Assembly: GCF_965248315.1 (NCBI RefSeq)
Contig: NZ_CBDFIX010000001.1
Location: 285,071 to 349,070 of the forward strand
Origin: Ulvibacterium sp965248315
GTDB lineage: Bacteria; Bacteroidota; Bacteroidia; Flavobacteriales; Flavobacteriaceae
Reading direction: 5' to 3'
Length of the DNA: 64,000 nt
In this document: positions 63,274 through 64,000 of the stretch, piece after piece
How positions within the stretch are numbered: the stretch's first letter is position 1
Layout of the letters: each line of letters opens with the position of its first letter
The notes under the pieces: model-generated
Told to the model about the DNA's origin: nothing
Seen by the model: only the letters and a program-made list of their open reading frames with translations
The model's database searches: none
Made by a program: the position numbers and the translations under genes

Positions 63274-63274
63274 G
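57929..63274 (-). repeat. About 14.7 tandem copies of a 363-bp Calx-beta repeat
   Basis: The unit recurs every 363 bp (for example, the same ATGTCCCCGTTCAGG motif at 58256, 58619 and 58982 through to 62975), and I detect no base differences between copies. The block is clearly GC-richer than the diverged Calx-beta domains to its left. Copy number may be unreliable because of assembly. Confidence 0.95.
63258..63274. other. Fold-back junction between inverted repeat arms
   Basis: A 17-base spacer between the left arm ending at 63257 and its reverse complement starting at 63275. From here the repeats run on the opposite strand to the window end. The arms are at least 726 bp each with a single mismatch (63781). 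Confidence 0.95.
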
Positions 63275-64000
63275 CCATTACCTTCACCCCCACATCCAAG
63301 TCCTTCGACATCGACGTGCCGATCCTGGACGACAGCGTGATAGAGCCACAGGAGGCGTTCTCCGTACAGCTATCCAACATCGTCTCCAACCTGGGCATAG
63401 GCTTCGTGGACGGACAGGCCACCAATTCGGCCAACGGGAACATAAACGACGACGACGCGGTACCGGGTACGGGCATATCATTCGCCAGCACCAACGTAAC
63501 CGTGACAGAGGGGACAGACGCATTCGCAAGGTTCACCGTGAACCTGAACGGGGACATCGCAGGGAACGTATCGGTAGACTACGCAACCATAGACGGGTCC
63601 GCGACGGACGGAAGCGACTTCACGGCACAGACCGGGACCATTACCTTCACCCCCACATCCAAGTCCTTCGACATCGACGTGCCGATCCTGGACGACAGCG
63701 TGATAGAGCCACAGGAGGCGTTCTCCGTACAGCTATCCAACATCGTCTCCAACCTGGGCATAGGCTTCGTGGACGGACAGCCCACCAATTCGGCCAACGG
63801 GAACATAAACGACGACGACGCGGTACCGGGTACGGGCATATCATTCGCCAGCACCAACGTAACCGTGACAGAGGGGACAGACGCATTCGCAAGGTTCACC
63901 GTGAACCTGAACGGGGACATCGCAGGGAACGTATCGGTAGACTACGCAACCATAGACGGGTCCGCGACGGACGGAAGCGACTTCACGGCACAGACCGGGA
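63275..64000 (+). repeat. Two inverted copies of the 363-bp Calx-beta repeat
   Basis: Reverse complement of the array at 62532-63257. The only difference I can find is C for G at 63781, changing Ala to Pro in the repeat (DGQPTNS). The repeats continue past the window end. Confidence 0.95.
63277..64000 (+). CDS. Calx-beta repeat fragment on the opposite strand, both ends open
   Basis: 241 codons of the same Calx-beta repeat read on the plus strand (from ITFTPTSKSFDIDV through to the window edge). No start codon, signal peptide or promoter precedes it; its left edge is the fold-back junction. It is either an artefactual mirror of the adhesin gene or the 3'-ward part of a second, inverted adhesin gene. 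I favour an artefact, so this is not a confirmed separate gene. Confidence 0.4.
   Translation, partial: MTFTPTSKSFDIDVPILDDSVIEPQEAFSVQLSNIVSNLGIGFVDGQATNSANGNINDDDAVPGTGISFASTNVTVTEGTDAFARFTVNLNGDIAGNVSVDYATIDGSATDGSDFTAQTGTITFTPTSKSFDIDVPILDDSVIEPQEAFSVQLSNIVSNLGIGFVDGQPTNSANGNINDDDAVPGTGISFASTNVTVTEGTDAFARFTVNLNGDIAGNVSVDYATIDGSATDGSDFTAQTG

Noticed and set aside
57921..63892. Repeated 113-codon and 81-codon frames every 363 bp in the Calx-beta block
   Set aside because: They are shadows of one repeat unit read in other frames. The Calx-beta reading is supported by domain motifs and by continuity into the CHU_C domain.

Overview
The window is a chromosomal piece of a marine member of the Flavobacteriaceae (Bacteroidota), probably near the Maribacter/Zobellia/Arenibacter group, though the genus is an inference. 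The evidence is a complete Na+-pumping NQR operon, type IX secretion (T9SS) cargo with gliding-motility-associated C-terminal (CHU_C) domains, PorP/SprF and Plug proteins, Bacteroidota promoter boxes (TAnnTTTG), few Shine-Dalgarno sequences, and families largely confined to Flavobacteriia (DUF3667, DUF6702, DUF6747-like). I saw no rRNA, tRNA, CRISPR array or transposase.

Layout. 0.1-8.9 kb: rsmG; a minus-strand set with a GlxA-type regulator, a secreted DJ-1/PfpI protein and a secreted alpha/beta hydrolase, the last two sharing an N-terminal Cys-rich ribbon; a lipoprotein, a DinB-like protein, pruA, apaG and a DUF3667 membrane protein. 8.9-17.9 kb: the T9SS Plug-like gene, divergent from nqrABCDEF, a small conserved gene and apbE, whose product attaches FMN to NqrB and NqrC. 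17.9-27.5 kb: housekeeping and regulatory genes (7TM-AraC regulator, TlpA-like lipoprotein, methyltransferase, map, gpmI, Ada-like regulator/MGMT, ankyrin protein, M48 and M15 peptidases, GNAT), with two genes below 60 codons: a 37-codon GxxExxY remnant and a 55-codon membrane protein.

27.6-41.5 kb is the most distinctive accessory region. Two consecutive minus-strand cassettes each pair a huge repetitive fibre-like protein (1378 and 2030 aa) with a ~385-aa paralogous CHU_C protein; one also has a C1q-like protein. The long proteins have signal peptides and a common N-terminal module but no CHU_C domain, so I propose that the small CHU_C partners export or anchor them. 41.7-43.3 kb has a tandem pair of carboxypeptidase-regulatory-like proteins, followed by a duplicated hairpin/heptamer-repeat element.

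43.8-52.7 kb: DUF6702, an M1 peptidase, TatA, PAP2, an O-methyltransferase, GNAT, kynureninase, MFS, a lipoprotein and ClpP. 52.8-64.0 kb: an OmpA/PD40 protein, PorP/SprF and a giant Calx-beta adhesin with a CHU_C tail, resembling the SprB/SprF adhesin-exporter arrangement. The adhesin array has about 14.7 copies of a 363-bp unit that look identical, then folds back at 63258-63274 into its own reverse complement to the window end. This leaves both gene halves without a 5' end and is most likely an assembly or chimeric-read artefact, although a real inversion cannot be excluded from sequence alone.
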